The position numbers and the translations under genes are program-made. The notes beneath the pieces were generated by a model. It ran no database searches, was not told the DNA's origin, and was given only the letters and a program-made list of their open reading frames with translations. A DNA stretch of 64,000 nt from Parasporobacterium sp. (GTDB taxonomy: Bacteria > Bacillota > Clostridia > Lachnospirales > Lachnospiraceae), in the NCBI GenBank assembly GCA_017459985.1, contig JAFUBX010000021.1:62001-126000 (forward strand), given 5' to 3'. Below are positions 34,960-43,282 of the stretch, one piece after another; position 1 is the first letter of the stretch; every line of letters begins with the position of its first letter.

Positions 34960-35595
34960 TCAGGCTCTTTGATATCTGGTCATCCGGCGAAATATTCTGT
35001 CCAGTACAAATCCGGTCAGCAAAGATAATATGGCTACCGAGCCTCCGCCTATAATCAGCAGATGATATCTTAAGAGGGCCAGCCCTGTAAAAATCAGATC
35101 TCCCAGTCCGCCTGCCCCGATATAGGAAGCCAGGGTCGCCGACGCAATTACCTCAATTGCCGCGGTCCGGATCCCTGCATACATCAGGGGAAATGCCAGA
35201 GGCAGTTTCACCTTAAAGAAGGTCTGCAAAGGACTCATCCCCATCCCGGTCGCCGCCTCGATCATTGACTGCGGCAATCCCTGAAAGGCCTGAACCGTAT
35301 TGATCAGAATTGGCGGAACTGCCAATATCACCAGAGCCACAACGCTGGGCTTTACGCCGGTTCCCATGATTGGAATCAGAATGATCAGAACCGCCAGAGA
35401 CGGGATAATCCGCAGGATTCCAAATGCCCGTTCCGAGACTGCCCTGGCAATCGGATGTTTATAAACCAATATGCCAATCCCTGTTCCAATCAGAAGAGCA
35501 ATCAATACGGAAAGCAGGCTGATCCTGATATGGCCCAGCAAAAGCCCGATATAGTCTTGTCCATGAGCCTCAAAATACTCGAAAAACACATCCAT
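34960..35595 (-). CDS. OpuC-type ABC transporter, permease 1
   Basis: A 211-aa permease similar to the second one, with the EAA loop ATGMGMSPLQTFFKVKLPLA and IRTAAIEVIASATLASYIGA. First gene of the OpuC-type unit; the start ATG at 35595 corresponds to the canonical MDVFFEYF beginning and is preferred over an upstream extension to 35673 that adds unlikely residues. The 221 bp upstream include a motif AGTTATAGCTAA (35691-35702) resembling one ahead of the fused binding protein gene, suggesting shared control. Confidence 0.9.
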   Translation of the reverse strand: MDVFFEYFEAHGQDYIGLLLGHIRISLLSVLIALLIGTGIGILVYKHPIARAVSERAFGILRIIPSLAVLIILIPIMGTGVKPSVVALVILAVPPILINTVQAFQGLPQSMIEAATGMGMSPLQTFFKVKLPLAFPLMYAGIRTAAIEVIASATLASYIGAGGLGDLIFTGLALLRYHLLIIGGGSVAILSLLTGFVLDRIFRRMTRYQRA

Positions 35596-35816
35596 AACTA
35601 CTGATTCTTCCCGGTAAAGAAACAAAAAAAATAATGCTGCGTTTACTTTATAACTACGCAGCATTATTGACAAATACCAGAATCCAATATCCAGTTATAG
35701 CTAATTTCTATCTGTACAAGGTACGCAGAAGGTCGAAAGCGCCCGGTACAGATCAGTCAGAGTGCGGATACTCCGGTGCATAGTACACTGCAAATACAGA
35801 CGGGCTGATTTTGCCT

Positions 35817-36479
35817 CTAGCCTCTCCTGCGGTCCAGTTTCTTGGCCAGGAGATTGCCAGCCCACTGGAACAGCTGCATCAGGATCACCAGAACGACTAC
35901 GGTGATAATCATGATTTCCGTCTCATATCGGTAATAGCCGTATCGGATTGCGATATCTCCCAATCCGCCGCCACCTACAACTCCGGACATTGCAGAATAT
36001 CCCAGAATCGTTCCCAATGCAATCGTAACGCCCACCAGCAGGGAGATCCTTGCCTCCGGAATCAGGACTTTCAGGATAACGGCCATCTTACCGGAGCCCA
36101 TGCTGCGGGCTGCCTCAATCACACCCTTATCCACTTCTTTCAGAGAACTCTCCACCATACGGGCGATAAAAGGAATGGCAGCTACGGTCAATGGCACAAT
36201 CGTTGCCGTGGTTCCATAGCTTTTCCCAACCACCAGCTTGGTAAATGGCTGGATCAGGATCAGCAGGATCAGGAACGGAATACTTCTGGTAATATTTACG
36301 ATCAGATCTAAAATCTTGTATAACACCGGATGGGCACTGATCCCGTCTGTATCTGTGATTGTCAGCAGGACGCCCAGCGGAAGCCCGCCCAGATAACCAA
36401 TCGCGGTGGATGCAAGGACCATCCACAGGGTTTCGCCGGTTCCTCCCCAGAGCATGGATACAATATCAGAAAATGCCAT
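35817..36479 (-). CDS. metI: Methionine-type ABC transporter, permease
   Basis: A 220-aa MetI-family permease: five hydrophobic segments, with KGVIEAARSMGSGKMAVILK as the EAA loop and GVVGGGGLGDIAIRYGYYRY as the conserved C-terminal region of MetI. It overlaps the MetN gene by 14 bp and must work with it and with the fused binding protein encoded at the head of this operon. The substrate is probably methionine, its sulfoxide or related sulfur amino acids. Confidence 0.92.
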   Translation of the reverse strand: MAFSDIVSMLWGGTGETLWMVLASTAIGYLGGLPLGVLLTITDTDGISAHPVLYKILDLIVNITRSIPFLILLILIQPFTKLVVGKSYGTTATIVPLTVAAIPFIARMVESSLKEVDKGVIEAARSMGSGKMAVILKVLIPEARISLLVGVTIALGTILGYSAMSGVVGGGGLGDIAIRYGYYRYETEIMIITVVVLVILMQLFQWAGNLLAKKLDRRRG

Positions 36480-37257
36480 GTTCTACCTCCTCTTTATCGG
36501 CTTCTCCCCAGTCATCGTCTTTCGTAAACAGAAGTCTTCTGGCCGCCGGTGTTTTCGGATTTTCAAATACTTCTTTCACTGTTCCCATTTCCGCAAGCCG
36601 TCCCTGATCCAGTACTGCCACGCGGGTACAGATTTCTTCCACAACCCGCATTTCATGGGTAATGATGACAATCGTGATCCCGTATAACTGATTGATTTCT
36701 TTTAACAGGGCCAGAATGGTCCGGGTTGTCTGCGGATCCAGCGCGCTGGTGGCCTCATCACACAGAATAATCCTGGGTTCGCAGGCCAGCGCTCTGGCAA
36801 TGGCCACCCGTTGTTTCTGCCCGCCGGAGAGCTGCACGGGATACGCACGGGCCTTATCCTCAAGTCCCACGGTCCGAAGATATTCCAGGGCTTTCTGCCG
36901 GGCTTCTTTTTTCTCCACCTTGCGTATCTCCATAGGATAACAGACATTACGCAGGACGCTGCGCTGCATCAGCAGATGAAAATGCTGAAAGATCATTCCG
37001 ATATGCCGGCGTTCCAGACTCAGTTCCCGTTCCGAAAGTTCCAGCAGATCCCTGCCGTCGATCAATACCTTCCCGGAGTTTGGCCGTTCCAGCAGATTCA
37101 GGCACCGGACAAAGGTGCTTTTTCCTGCTCCGGAAAGACCGATGACGCCGAAGATTTCCCCTTCCTCAATGGAAAGATTGATATCCTGCAGCGCCTGTAC
37201 TTCACCGGTCTTACTCTGATAGGTTTTATATAAATGTTCTACTTCTATAATTGCCAT
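36466..37257 (-). CDS. metN: Methionine-type ABC transporter, ATP-binding protein without NIL domain
   Basis: A 263-aa ATPase with Walker A GLSGAGKST near residue 40, signature [12 protein letters not shown], Walker B ILCDEATSALD and switch His in IITHEM; the sequence MRVVEEICTRVAVLDQGRLAE is MetN-like. Canonical MetN has about 340 residues with a C-terminal NIL domain that binds methionine and inhibits transport from inside; here the protein ends soon after the ABC core, so that feedback appears missing. Start 37257 has GGAG 9 nt upstream. It precedes metI, 148 bp after the fused binding protein gene. Confidence 0.9.
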   Translation of the reverse strand: MAIIEVEHLYKTYQSKTGEVQALQDINLSIEEGEIFGVIGLSGAGKSTFVRCLNLLERPNSGKVLIDGRDLLELSERELSLERRHIGMIFQHFHLLMQRSVLRNVCYPMEIRKVEKKEARQKALEYLRTVGLEDKARAYPVQLSGGQKQRVAIARALACEPRIILCDEATSALDPQTTRTILALLKEINQLYGITIVIITHEMRVVEEICTRVAVLDQGRLAEMGTVKEVFENPKTPAARRLLFTKDDDWGEADKEEVEHGIF

Positions 37258-37297
37258 GCTTATTGACTCCTGCTTCAAATTGTCCTCTAATCACATG

Positions 37298-37330
37298 GAT
37301 ATCCCCAGGCAGATTCTGCCTGAGGATATC
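37298..37330. other. Intergenic hairpin between binding protein and metN
   Basis: GATATCCCCAGGCAG and CTGCCTGAGGATATC pair over 15 bp with one mismatch around a 3-nt loop. There is no T tract on the minus strand. It may be an mRNA stabilising or partial-termination structure giving more binding protein than ATPase. Confidence 0.7.
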
Positions 37331-37405
37331 TGTTTTGGCAATAGTGAAAAGTGTATATGATAATTTGTTTGTCTAAAGGAGGGGTTTTATGGATCTTGTA
37401 CCGGC

Positions 37406-39019
37406 TTATCCTTCAAAGGGAATTACGGATCCGGCATAGGTTTCGTTAATGAAATCCTTGATCGCATCGGATTTTAGCGCATTTACCAGAGCAACAATTC
37501 CCTCTGCGTTTTCATTTCCGGCTTTTACTGCGATGACATTTACAAAGGTCTGAGCTGCTTCGGATTCAGAAGATTCAAATGCGATGGCATCCTCTGCGGT
37601 AAATCCGGCTTCCAGAGCATAGTTTCCGTTCACAACCAGGAAAGCTACCTCATCTGCAACTCTGGATACCTGGGCTGCTTCCAGTTCCTGAATCTTCAGA
37701 TCCTGCGGGTTATCCACAATATCCAGAACCGTGGCTTCCAGTCCGACACCTTCCTTCAGTGTGATCAGTCCGTTGTCTGCCAGAAGCTGCAGGGCTCTTG
37801 CTTCGTTTGTAACATCATTGGGAACTGCGATGGTATCGCCGCTTGCCAGTTCATCCAGGGAGGATTTGGTCCCGACATAGAGTCCGAGAGGCTCATAGTG
37901 GATACCGCCTGCATTTACCAGCTCGGTGCCGTTCTCTGCGTTGAAATTCTCCAAATACGGAATGTGCTGGAAATAGTTGGCGTCAATCTCGCCGCTGTCT
38001 ACCACCAGGTTAGGCTGCACATAATCTTCGAATTCAATGATCTCCAGTTCCCAGCCTTCGTCGGCAAGGATTTTGGCTGCTTCCGCAAGAATCTCCGCAT
38101 GAGGTGTGGGAGATGCTGCTACCGAGATGGTTCCCTTAGGCTCTGCCGGTTCTGCCGGCTCTGCTGCTGCCACAACGCCGCCTTCTACCACAAGGGTATC
38201 CTCATAGTCGGTTCCGTAGGTATCTACCAGAGTTGCTTCATAGTCTGCATGGAAGAAGTTCTCCTCACCCAATGCAACGATTTCGTCATTCAGCCAGTTC
38301 AGAAGAGACTCATTGCCCTTGCTGACCGCAGGTGCGATGGTATCGGCACTGCCCAGGGAATCAATTCCTACGGTATAACCTTCATTTTCAATGGCAAAAG
38401 CAATTACTTCGGTGTTGTCATTGGCCCACGCGATACCGGTTCCGTTTTCAAAAGCACTCTTGGCTGCCGCATAGGTGTCAAAACGCTGCAAGGTAATCTC
38501 CGGATTGTTCTTCACCAGATAGGTCTCCGCTGTGGTTCCGGATATAACAATGATCTGATCGTCTGCGCTGATCTGCGAAAGATCGGTAACCACATTGTCA
38601 TCGTGGGAAACAACTCCCAATGCCACATTCATGTATGGAAGCGCGAAATCCACAACTTCCGCGCGTTCTTCCGTAACCGTAAAGTTGGCCAGGATAATAT
38701 CCACTTTTCCGGTCTCCAGATACTCGATTCTGCTGGCTGCCTCTGTGGATACATAATTGATCTCTACACCCAGATCCTGTCCGATCCGTTCTGCCAGGTA
38801 TACATCGTATCCCTGATATTCGCCGTATTCATCCACATATCCGAAGGGAGATTTGTCGGAGAACACTCCGATATTAATGGTTCCGGATTCTTTAATTTCC
38901 TCCAGGGAGCGATAAATGGTATTTGCCTCTTCCGCAAAGGCTGTTCCTGCAAGAAGTCCGGCTGCAGTCACTGCGGCCAGTCCGATAGTTCCAAGTTTTT
39001 TCCATATATTTCTCTTCAT
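37406..39019 (-). CDS. Fused binding protein: polar amino acid SBP + NlpA/MetQ domain
   Basis: A 537-aa exported protein joining two complete binding domains. Residues 1-29 form a signal peptide ending LLAGTAFAEE, without a lipobox. Residues about 45-275 are an SBP_bac_3 domain (INIGVFSDKSPFGYVDEYGE, KVDIILANFTVTEERAEVVD). A short linker repeats AEPAEPAEP (about 285-294). Residues about 296-537 are an NlpA/MetQ domain (ISVAASPTPHAEILAEAAKI, GEIDANYFQHIPYLENFNAE). Standard binding proteins have one domain, so one permease pair (MetNI) may receive two ligand classes, or one domain may feed a distant transporter. Start 39019 is preceded by AAAGGA about 10 nt upstream; a 22-codon leader ORF lies ahead. 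Confidence 0.92.
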   Translation of the reverse strand: MKRNIWKKLGTIGLAAVTAAGLLAGTAFAEEANTIYRSLEEIKESGTINIGVFSDKSPFGYVDEYGEYQGYDVYLAERIGQDLGVEINYVSTEAASRIEYLETGKVDIILANFTVTEERAEVVDFALPYMNVALGVVSHDDNVVTDLSQISADDQIIVISGTTAETYLVKNNPEITLQRFDTYAAAKSAFENGTGIAWANDNTEVIAFAIENEGYTVGIDSLGSADTIAPAVSKGNESLLNWLNDEIVALGEENFFHADYEATLVDTYGTDYEDTLVVEGGVVAAAEPAEPAEPKGTISVAASPTPHAEILAEAAKILADEGWELEIIEFEDYVQPNLVVDSGEIDANYFQHIPYLENFNAENGTELVNAGGIHYEPLGLYVGTKSSLDELASGDTIAVPNDVTNEARALQLLADNGLITLKEGVGLEATVLDIVDNPQDLKIQELEAAQVSRVADEVAFLVVNGNYALEAGFTAEDAIAFESSESEAAQTFVNVIAVKAGNENAEGIVALVNALKSDAIKDFINETYAGSVIPFEG

Positions 39020-39060
39020 CTCTATTTTGTCCTTTCTGATTTTATCCATCCATGTGATTT

Positions 39061-39126
39061 CTATCTGTTCTGTAAGCCTCCGAGAGGCATTCGACATCGA
39101 TGGTTCAGAAACATGATCTCTTTCAT
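39061..39126 (-). CDS. Leader ORF upstream of the fused binding protein, 21 aa
   Basis: An ATG at 39126 preceded by AAAGGAG at 5 nt encodes 21 residues (MKEIMFLNHRCRMPLGGLQN ending in Arg) and stops 41 nt before the main ATG. It contains three Met and one Cys. A small hairpin GCCTC-CGA-GAGGC (39076-39088) lies within the ORF. The position, strong ribosome binding site and sulfur amino acid codons suggest a translational or attenuation leader sensing methionine or cysteine supply. This is inference; no known leader family is matched with certainty. Confidence 0.55.
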   Translation of the reverse strand: MKEIMFLNHRCRMPLGGLQNR

Positions 39127-39274
39127 CCTGGCTCCTTTCTACCGGAAATTTCCAATGTTATACCCGCGGATGAAATGAATTGCTGATTGCAGATTTTTCC
39201 GTGGTATCTATAGCTGTACTGCATTTATACCCAATTCCTTCGAAAAAATCCAATACATTTGATCATTAGCTAGT

Positions 39275-39291
39275 TATAGGTTAATCCTATA
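39275..39291. promoter_or_regulatory. Palindrome ahead of the methionine transport operon
   Basis: TATAGG-TTAAT-CCTATA, a perfect 6+6 dyad, about 256 bp upstream of the fused binding protein ATG and overlapping the last bases of folA. The adjoining AGTTATAG recurs upstream of the OpuC-type operon (near 35691). Candidate operator of a sulfur regulator. Confidence 0.4.
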
Positions 39292-39802
39292 TCCTATATT
39301 GGCTTGAAGATCGCCTGCGCAGATAGGTGCAGAACTGATACTCCATGCCTTCATGGATCCCGCCTTTTCTGATATATCGTAATTTCCAGTCCGGGGCTTC
39401 ATCGAGGTTTGGGAAGGTGGTATCCGCCTCACAGCACACATGGACTTTTGTGATATATGCGGTGTCACAGAACGGAAGGAGCTGTCGGTAAATGCTCCCG
39501 CCTCCGATCACAAAAATATCATTCTGCTCATAATCAGATAAAACGCCGATCAGTTCTTCCACACTGTGGACCAGGGTAACCGGTCCTTCTGCCTGATAGT
39601 CCCGGTCCGTCGTAAGGACAATGTTCGTACGGCCCTTCAAAGGCTTTTTCCCGGGAAAGCTTTCCAGGGTTTTCCTTCCCATTACCACAATTTTTCCCAG
39701 AGTTTTTTCTCTGAAAAACTTCATGTCCTGCGGGATATGAACCAGCAGTCCGCCGTCTTTTCCGATATTCCAGTTCTCATCAATCGCTGCGATCAGTTTC
39801 AA
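39287..39802 (-). CDS. folA: Dihydrofolate reductase
   Basis: A 171-aa enzyme reducing dihydrofolate to tetrahydrofolate with NADPH. Typical features are AIDENWNIGKDGGLLVHIPQ (N-terminal loop, substrate site), KIVVMGRKTLESFPGKKPLK (cofactor site) and FVIGGGSIYRQLLP. It lies 13 bp downstream of thyA on the same strand, a common pairing since thymidylate synthase makes the dihydrofolate. The C-terminal tail RRRSSSQYRI overlaps a palindrome at its end. Confidence 0.96.
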   Translation of the reverse strand: MKLIAAIDENWNIGKDGGLLVHIPQDMKFFREKTLGKIVVMGRKTLESFPGKKPLKGRTNIVLTTDRDYQAEGPVTLVHSVEELIGVLSDYEQNDIFVIGGGSIYRQLLPFCDTAYITKVHVCCEADTTFPNLDEAPDWKLRYIRKGGIHEGMEYQFCTYLRRRSSSQYRI

Positions 39803-39815
39803 TTATTTTCTCTCC

Positions 39816-40739
39816 TTACACTGCAATCGGGATATTTGTGATCTGGGGACCAGTCTGATAATCATCCAGACGCACATCATCTTTGGTAAATTGGTAGAAG
39901 TCTTTGATGTCCGGATTTAGTCGGAACTTCGGAGCTTCAAATGGTTCTCTGGAGAGTAATTCCCGGATCGCGTCCACATGTCTGTCGTAGATATGGCAGT
40001 CCGCCATGACATGAACAAACTCTCCGACTTCCATATCGCACACCTGTGCAAACATATGGATCAGTACCGCGTACTGGCACACATTCCAGTTATTTGCAGC
40101 AAGGACATCCTGGGAGCGCTGGTTCAGAATGCCGTTCAATACCAGTTTCCCTGTTTCATCGTTCTTCGTAACATTGAATGTCATGGAGTAAGCGCAGGGA
40201 TAAAGATGCATGTCACTCAGATCATAGAAATTATAAATATTGGTCATGATCCGGCGGCTGTACGGGTTGTTTCTGAGGTCATAGAGAACCCCATCCGTCT
40301 GATCCAGCTTCACATACAGCTTTCCGTCTTTTTCCACCGTCTCCGCGCTCGGGTAGGAGGAAAGATCTTCTCCGCCCTCAGGAAGTTTGTGATGAATATA
40401 TTTCAGACCGATTTGGTAACCGTAAGCACTTCCGATGGAACCGTTTTCATCCGCCCATTCGTCCCAGACATGGCTTGCCAGGTCTTTAATGTTGTTGGAC
40501 TTTTTCTGCCAGATCCACAGAAGCTCGTCGGTTGCGCTTTTAATGGGCGTTTTCCTTAAGGTCAGCGCCGGAAATTCCTTTTTCAGATCGTAGCGGTTGA
40601 CAACCCCGAATCTCTTAATTGTATAAGCCTTTTCCCCGGTATCGGTCCATACGGGACGGACTTTCTCTCCCTTTGTATCATAGCCGTTTTCCAGAATATC
40701 ACGGCACATTTCTTTAAAAACGATATCTGCATATGCCAT
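39816..40739 (-). CDS. thyA: Thymidylate synthase
   Basis: A 307-aa enzyme that methylates dUMP using methylenetetrahydrofolate. The catalytic Cys 182 lies in LYPCAYSMTF, and the phosphate-binding RSQD is at 208-211; LNQRSQDVLAANNWNVCQYA and HVMADCHIYDRHVDAI are conserved. The length, longer than the 264-aa E. coli enzyme, fits the insertion-bearing Firmicutes type. It is followed by folA and is divergent from the patatin gene across a 217-bp gap in which no definite site was seen. Confidence 0.96.
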   Translation of the reverse strand: MAYADIVFKEMCRDILENGYDTKGEKVRPVWTDTGEKAYTIKRFGVVNRYDLKKEFPALTLRKTPIKSATDELLWIWQKKSNNIKDLASHVWDEWADENGSIGSAYGYQIGLKYIHHKLPEGGEDLSSYPSAETVEKDGKLYVKLDQTDGVLYDLRNNPYSRRIMTNIYNFYDLSDMHLYPCAYSMTFNVTKNDETGKLVLNGILNQRSQDVLAANNWNVCQYAVLIHMFAQVCDMEVGEFVHVMADCHIYDRHVDAIRELLSREPFEAPKFRLNPDIKDFYQFTKDDVRLDDYQTGPQITNIPIAV

Positions 40740-40956
40740 CGTAAATCTCCTTATCCTATACCCCTATGATTGATCTTCCTATTTATAACATTTGTGGTCC
40801 GTTTTTATCAAGAGTCCTTTACCAGTTTCGTTCCAGTTTATCTTGTTGTGGAATAATGGCTGAATTGACATTGGCAGGATCTTCCAATCTCATCCGCAGA
40901 TCCTGCTGTTACCTTTAAATGTTTCGTAAAGAAGCGTGTCATGACAGGAGGAACAC

Positions 40957-41811
40957 ATGCTGGGAATCATAGATGTGGGAGGAGCGAACCGGGCGGTATT
41001 TGCAGATGGCGTTTTTGATCGGCTTCTGGAGGAAGGTATTATGGCCGATTACTGCATTGGTGTTTCCGCCGGCGCCGCTAATTGCATTTCCTATATTGCT
41101 AAGCAAAAGGGCCGGAACCTGGAATTTTATACGAAATACAACTTTTCTTCCCGCTCCATCGGACTCTTCGCCTGGCTGAAAACCGGGGGTTCCTTTGTGG
41201 ATCTGAACTATATTTACGGTACCTTAAGCAACAGTAACGGAAAATGCCCTCTGGATTTTGAGGCTGTGAAAGCCTCTCCTGCACAATTCAAGATCGTCGC
41301 CACGGATTCGGAAACCGCCGAGCCGGTATATTTTGATAAGTCCCTGCTGCAGCAGGATGATTACCGGGCCATCTGTGCCTCTTCCTGCACGCCGGAGGTC
41401 TGTAAACCCTACCCTTATAACGGAAGGCGCTACTTTGACGGCTATGTCTCGGATCCGCTTCCGGTGGAACGGGCTCTTTCCGATGGCTGCGATCGGCTGG
41501 TCATCATTCTTACCCTTCCTAAAACGCACATGCGCAGCAGCAGATCCTTCGAAAGGCAGGCGGAGAAGCTGAAAAAGTATCCGGCAATTTCCGGGAAACT
41601 GAAGCAGGGTGCCGATCTCTATAATCGGGAGCTGCAGCTCTGCCTGGAACTGGAAGAAGCCGGAAAGGCTCTGATTCTCCATCCGGAATTCGTGCAGCTG
41701 CATCCTCTGGAAAAAGATAAATCGAAGATTCTGGCACTTTATCAGGAAGGATATGAGAAGGGTGCGAAAGTGAAAGACTTTCTAAAAGCCAGCCAGTGTA
41801 CATGGGAGTAA
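40957..41811 (+). CDS. Patatin-like phospholipase
   Basis: A 284-aa protein of the RssA-like patatin family. The nucleophile Ser 37 is in GVSAG, and the Asp of the dyad is in RYFDGYVSDPLP. The glycine-rich oxyanion motif is changed: IIDVGGANRAVFADG in place of the usual GGGGxRG, leaving only two adjacent glycines. It probably hydrolyses phospholipid or fatty-acyl esters in the cytoplasm. AGGAGG is 5 nt upstream of the ATG. A 78-aa membrane protein gene follows within 3 bp. Confidence 0.92.
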   Translation: MLGIIDVGGANRAVFADGVFDRLLEEGIMADYCIGVSAGAANCISYIAKQKGRNLEFYTKYNFSSRSIGLFAWLKTGGSFVDLNYIYGTLSNSNGKCPLDFEAVKASPAQFKIVATDSETAEPVYFDKSLLQQDDYRAICASSCTPEVCKPYPYNGRRYFDGYVSDPLPVERALSDGCDRLVIILTLPKTHMRSSRSFERQAEKLKKYPAISGKLKQGADLYNRELQLCLELEEAGKALILHPEFVQLHPLEKDKSKILALYQEGYEKGAKVKDFLKASQCTWE

Positions 41812-41814
41812 GAT

Positions 41815-42051
41815 ATGGAGAAAGAGGCTCTGGATACTTTATATGGTGTCGAGGGGATGGTAAAGAACCGGAAAGAAAAATTCCGGAGTATCTACACAAG
41901 ACAGCTGACTGCAGGCATTGTCCTTGCAGCTTACCTTGCCTGGAGTTTTATTTCCTCTTCCTGGGACCGTTCCTGGATCATATGGCCTGTCGCCGGCGTC
42001 GCTTACGGAGCTTTTTATGCGGTTATAAAAGCAGTACATCAAAAACATTAA
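41815..42051 (+). CDS. Small membrane protein with two TM segments
   Basis: A 78-aa protein: an amphipathic basic N-terminus (GVEGMVKNRKEKFRSIYTRQ) followed by two hydrophobic segments at about 32-48 and 52-70. It begins 3 bp after the patatin gene and is clearly co-transcribed. I do not recognise a named family; similar short membrane proteins often flank patatin-like lipases in clostridia. No catalytic residues are visible. Confidence 0.6.
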   Translation: MEKEALDTLYGVEGMVKNRKEKFRSIYTRQLTAGIVLAAYLAWSFISSSWDRSWIIWPVAGVAYGAFYAVIKAVHQKH

Positions 42052-42150
42052 TATACGGATTTCAAAGCCTGGCTTTCCAACGAATTTGTCAATTTGTTTC
42101 AAATTCACTATTTACAGAATCAAAAAAAAGATTATACTAATTATTGTTTT

Positions 42151-42223
42151 GGGGTATTAGCTCAGCTGGGAGAGCGCCAGGTTCGCAATCTGGAGGCCAG
42201 GGGTTCGATCCCCCTATGCTCCA
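42151..42223 (+). tRNA. tRNA-Ala (anticodon CGC)
   Basis: A 73-nt cloverleaf: acceptor GGGGTAT paired with ATGCTCC, D arm GCTC..GAGC, anticodon stem CCAGG/TCTGG with loop TTCGCAA giving anticodon CGC, and T arm GGGG-TTCGATC-CCCC. The CCA end is not encoded. A hairpin terminator begins 6 bp after it. Confidence 0.93.
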
Positions 42224-42228
42224 TAAAT

Positions 42229-42269
42229 ATTTGGGGAGGGTTCGCATAACCTGCGGACCCTCCCCAAAT
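42229..42269 (+). terminator. Terminator of tRNA-Ala
   Basis: ATTTGGGGAGGGT and ACCCTCCCCAAAT form a perfect 13-bp stem with a further inner CGCA/TGCG pairing. A T tract is lacking, so its efficiency as an intrinsic terminator is uncertain. Confidence 0.7.
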
Positions 42270-42393
42270 GCATTCAGAAAGATGCAGAGCATGAATCCTG
42301 ATTACTTTATATTGATAGAATTTGAAAATGACGGTTGCACTTTTACATATAGTTTTCTAATACAATGATCTGACGATGCAGGGAAATATCATT

Positions 42394-42515
42394 CGGAAGG
42401 TATATTCTGAAAAAGCCTATAAATTCCATATGCTGCCTTCCGTTTTCCGGGCAAAACATCAAAAATCCGGAAGGTAATCTCAGAAAAAGCATGTAAACTC
42501 CATACCCGACCTTCC
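42394..42515. repeat. Pair of ~50-bp hairpin repeats, related to the 8.6-kb array
   Basis: Unit 1 at 42394-42442 has ends CGGAAGGTA and CTGCCTTCCG; unit 2 at 42468-42515 has CGGAAGGTA and GACCTTCC. Their loops resemble each other (CTGAAAAAGCCTATAAATTC against CAGAAAAAGCATGTAAACTC) and, more weakly, those of the three units at 8622-8804, while the stem sequences differ but still pair. They lie in the gap between tRNA-Ala and an acetyltransferase gene. Confidence 0.75.
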
Positions 42516-42637
42516 ACATATCTGCTGAAGGCCGGGATTGCGGATGGCCGAGGTGTATTTTCCCACAAAAGGATCGAAAATCAGGAATAATGTTCTTCGT
42601 CATTAAAAAGGGCATTGCAATATACATCTGGCCTCCT

Positions 42638-43216
42638 TTATGATCTGATCTTAACAAATGTCTGATACATCGGTGCAGGGACCATGCCCTTGTATATTTC
42701 CGAATAGATTCCCCGGATCTCCTCATCCGGATGGGGACCTGTCGCAAAGACTTCCAGAAGGAGATAGTCCACGCCAAAGACCCTGGCCGTGACACCGGTT
42801 TCCCGGTAGCCATTCCGGAGATAAACCCGGAGCCTCCGCTCCCTTTCCAGTTTCTCCTTCCTGTCCGGAGCATAATCCGGATCCTCCACTTCGGCAATCA
42901 TAGAGGAGGCATCCGATATCAGGTTAGCAAGCTGTTCAAGAAGCTGTGATCCATATCCCCGGTTCCGGTTTCCGTCTACAACTGCCAGGTAATCCAGAAG
43001 ATAATGGAATTTTCCCACTGCAGGGAGCTTCACAAAGAAAGCATATCCGGCCAGTACATCCCCTTCATACATCCCATAGCAGTCATACCGTCCCTGCTTT
43101 CTTGCCTTACGGATCATGGCCAGAGGTTTTAACTCGCTGGCCGGGAAATCTTGTTTCATATAGGTATTGTAAATCTGCCGGATGGTTTCATATTCCGTCA
43201 GCAGGATAGTTTTCAT
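42638..43216 (-). CDS. GNAT-family N-acetyltransferase
   Basis: A 192-aa GCN5-type acetyltransferase. The acetyl-CoA pyrophosphate loop is visible as GNRNRGYGSQLLEQLANLI (Q/RxxGxG/A pattern), preceded by the strand YLAVVDGN and followed by IAEVEDPDYA and RVYLRNGYRETG. The substrate (small amine, aminoglycoside or protein N-terminus) cannot be deduced. It lies between the hairpin repeat pair and the large lipase-like membrane protein; 66 bp separate it from that gene, suggesting cotranscription. Confidence 0.88.
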   Translation of the reverse strand: MKTILLTEYETIRQIYNTYMKQDFPASELKPLAMIRKARKQGRYDCYGMYEGDVLAGYAFFVKLPAVGKFHYLLDYLAVVDGNRNRGYGSQLLEQLANLISDASSMIAEVEDPDYAPDRKEKLERERRLRVYLRNGYRETGVTARVFGVDYLLLEVFATGPHPDEEIRGIYSEIYKGMVPAPMYQTFVKIRS

Positions 43217-43282
43217 GTCGTATCGGTTCCTTTGTGTAATCCGGCGAAAAAATCCTCATCCAGGTCATCTTCTGCAAATGAA

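Noticed and set aside
37898-39178. Plus-strand open frame of 426 codons
   Set aside because: Antisense to the fused binding protein; composition is that of a reverse-complement shadow.
39020-39260. SAM riboswitch or T-box ahead of the methionine transporter
   Set aside because: No recognised S-box core or T-box motif was found by eye; only a leader ORF and one small hairpin are visible.
42343-42897. Minus-strand frame of 184 codons next to the GNAT gene
   Set aside because: Overlaps the GNAT gene out of frame and runs over the hairpin repeats; no motif.
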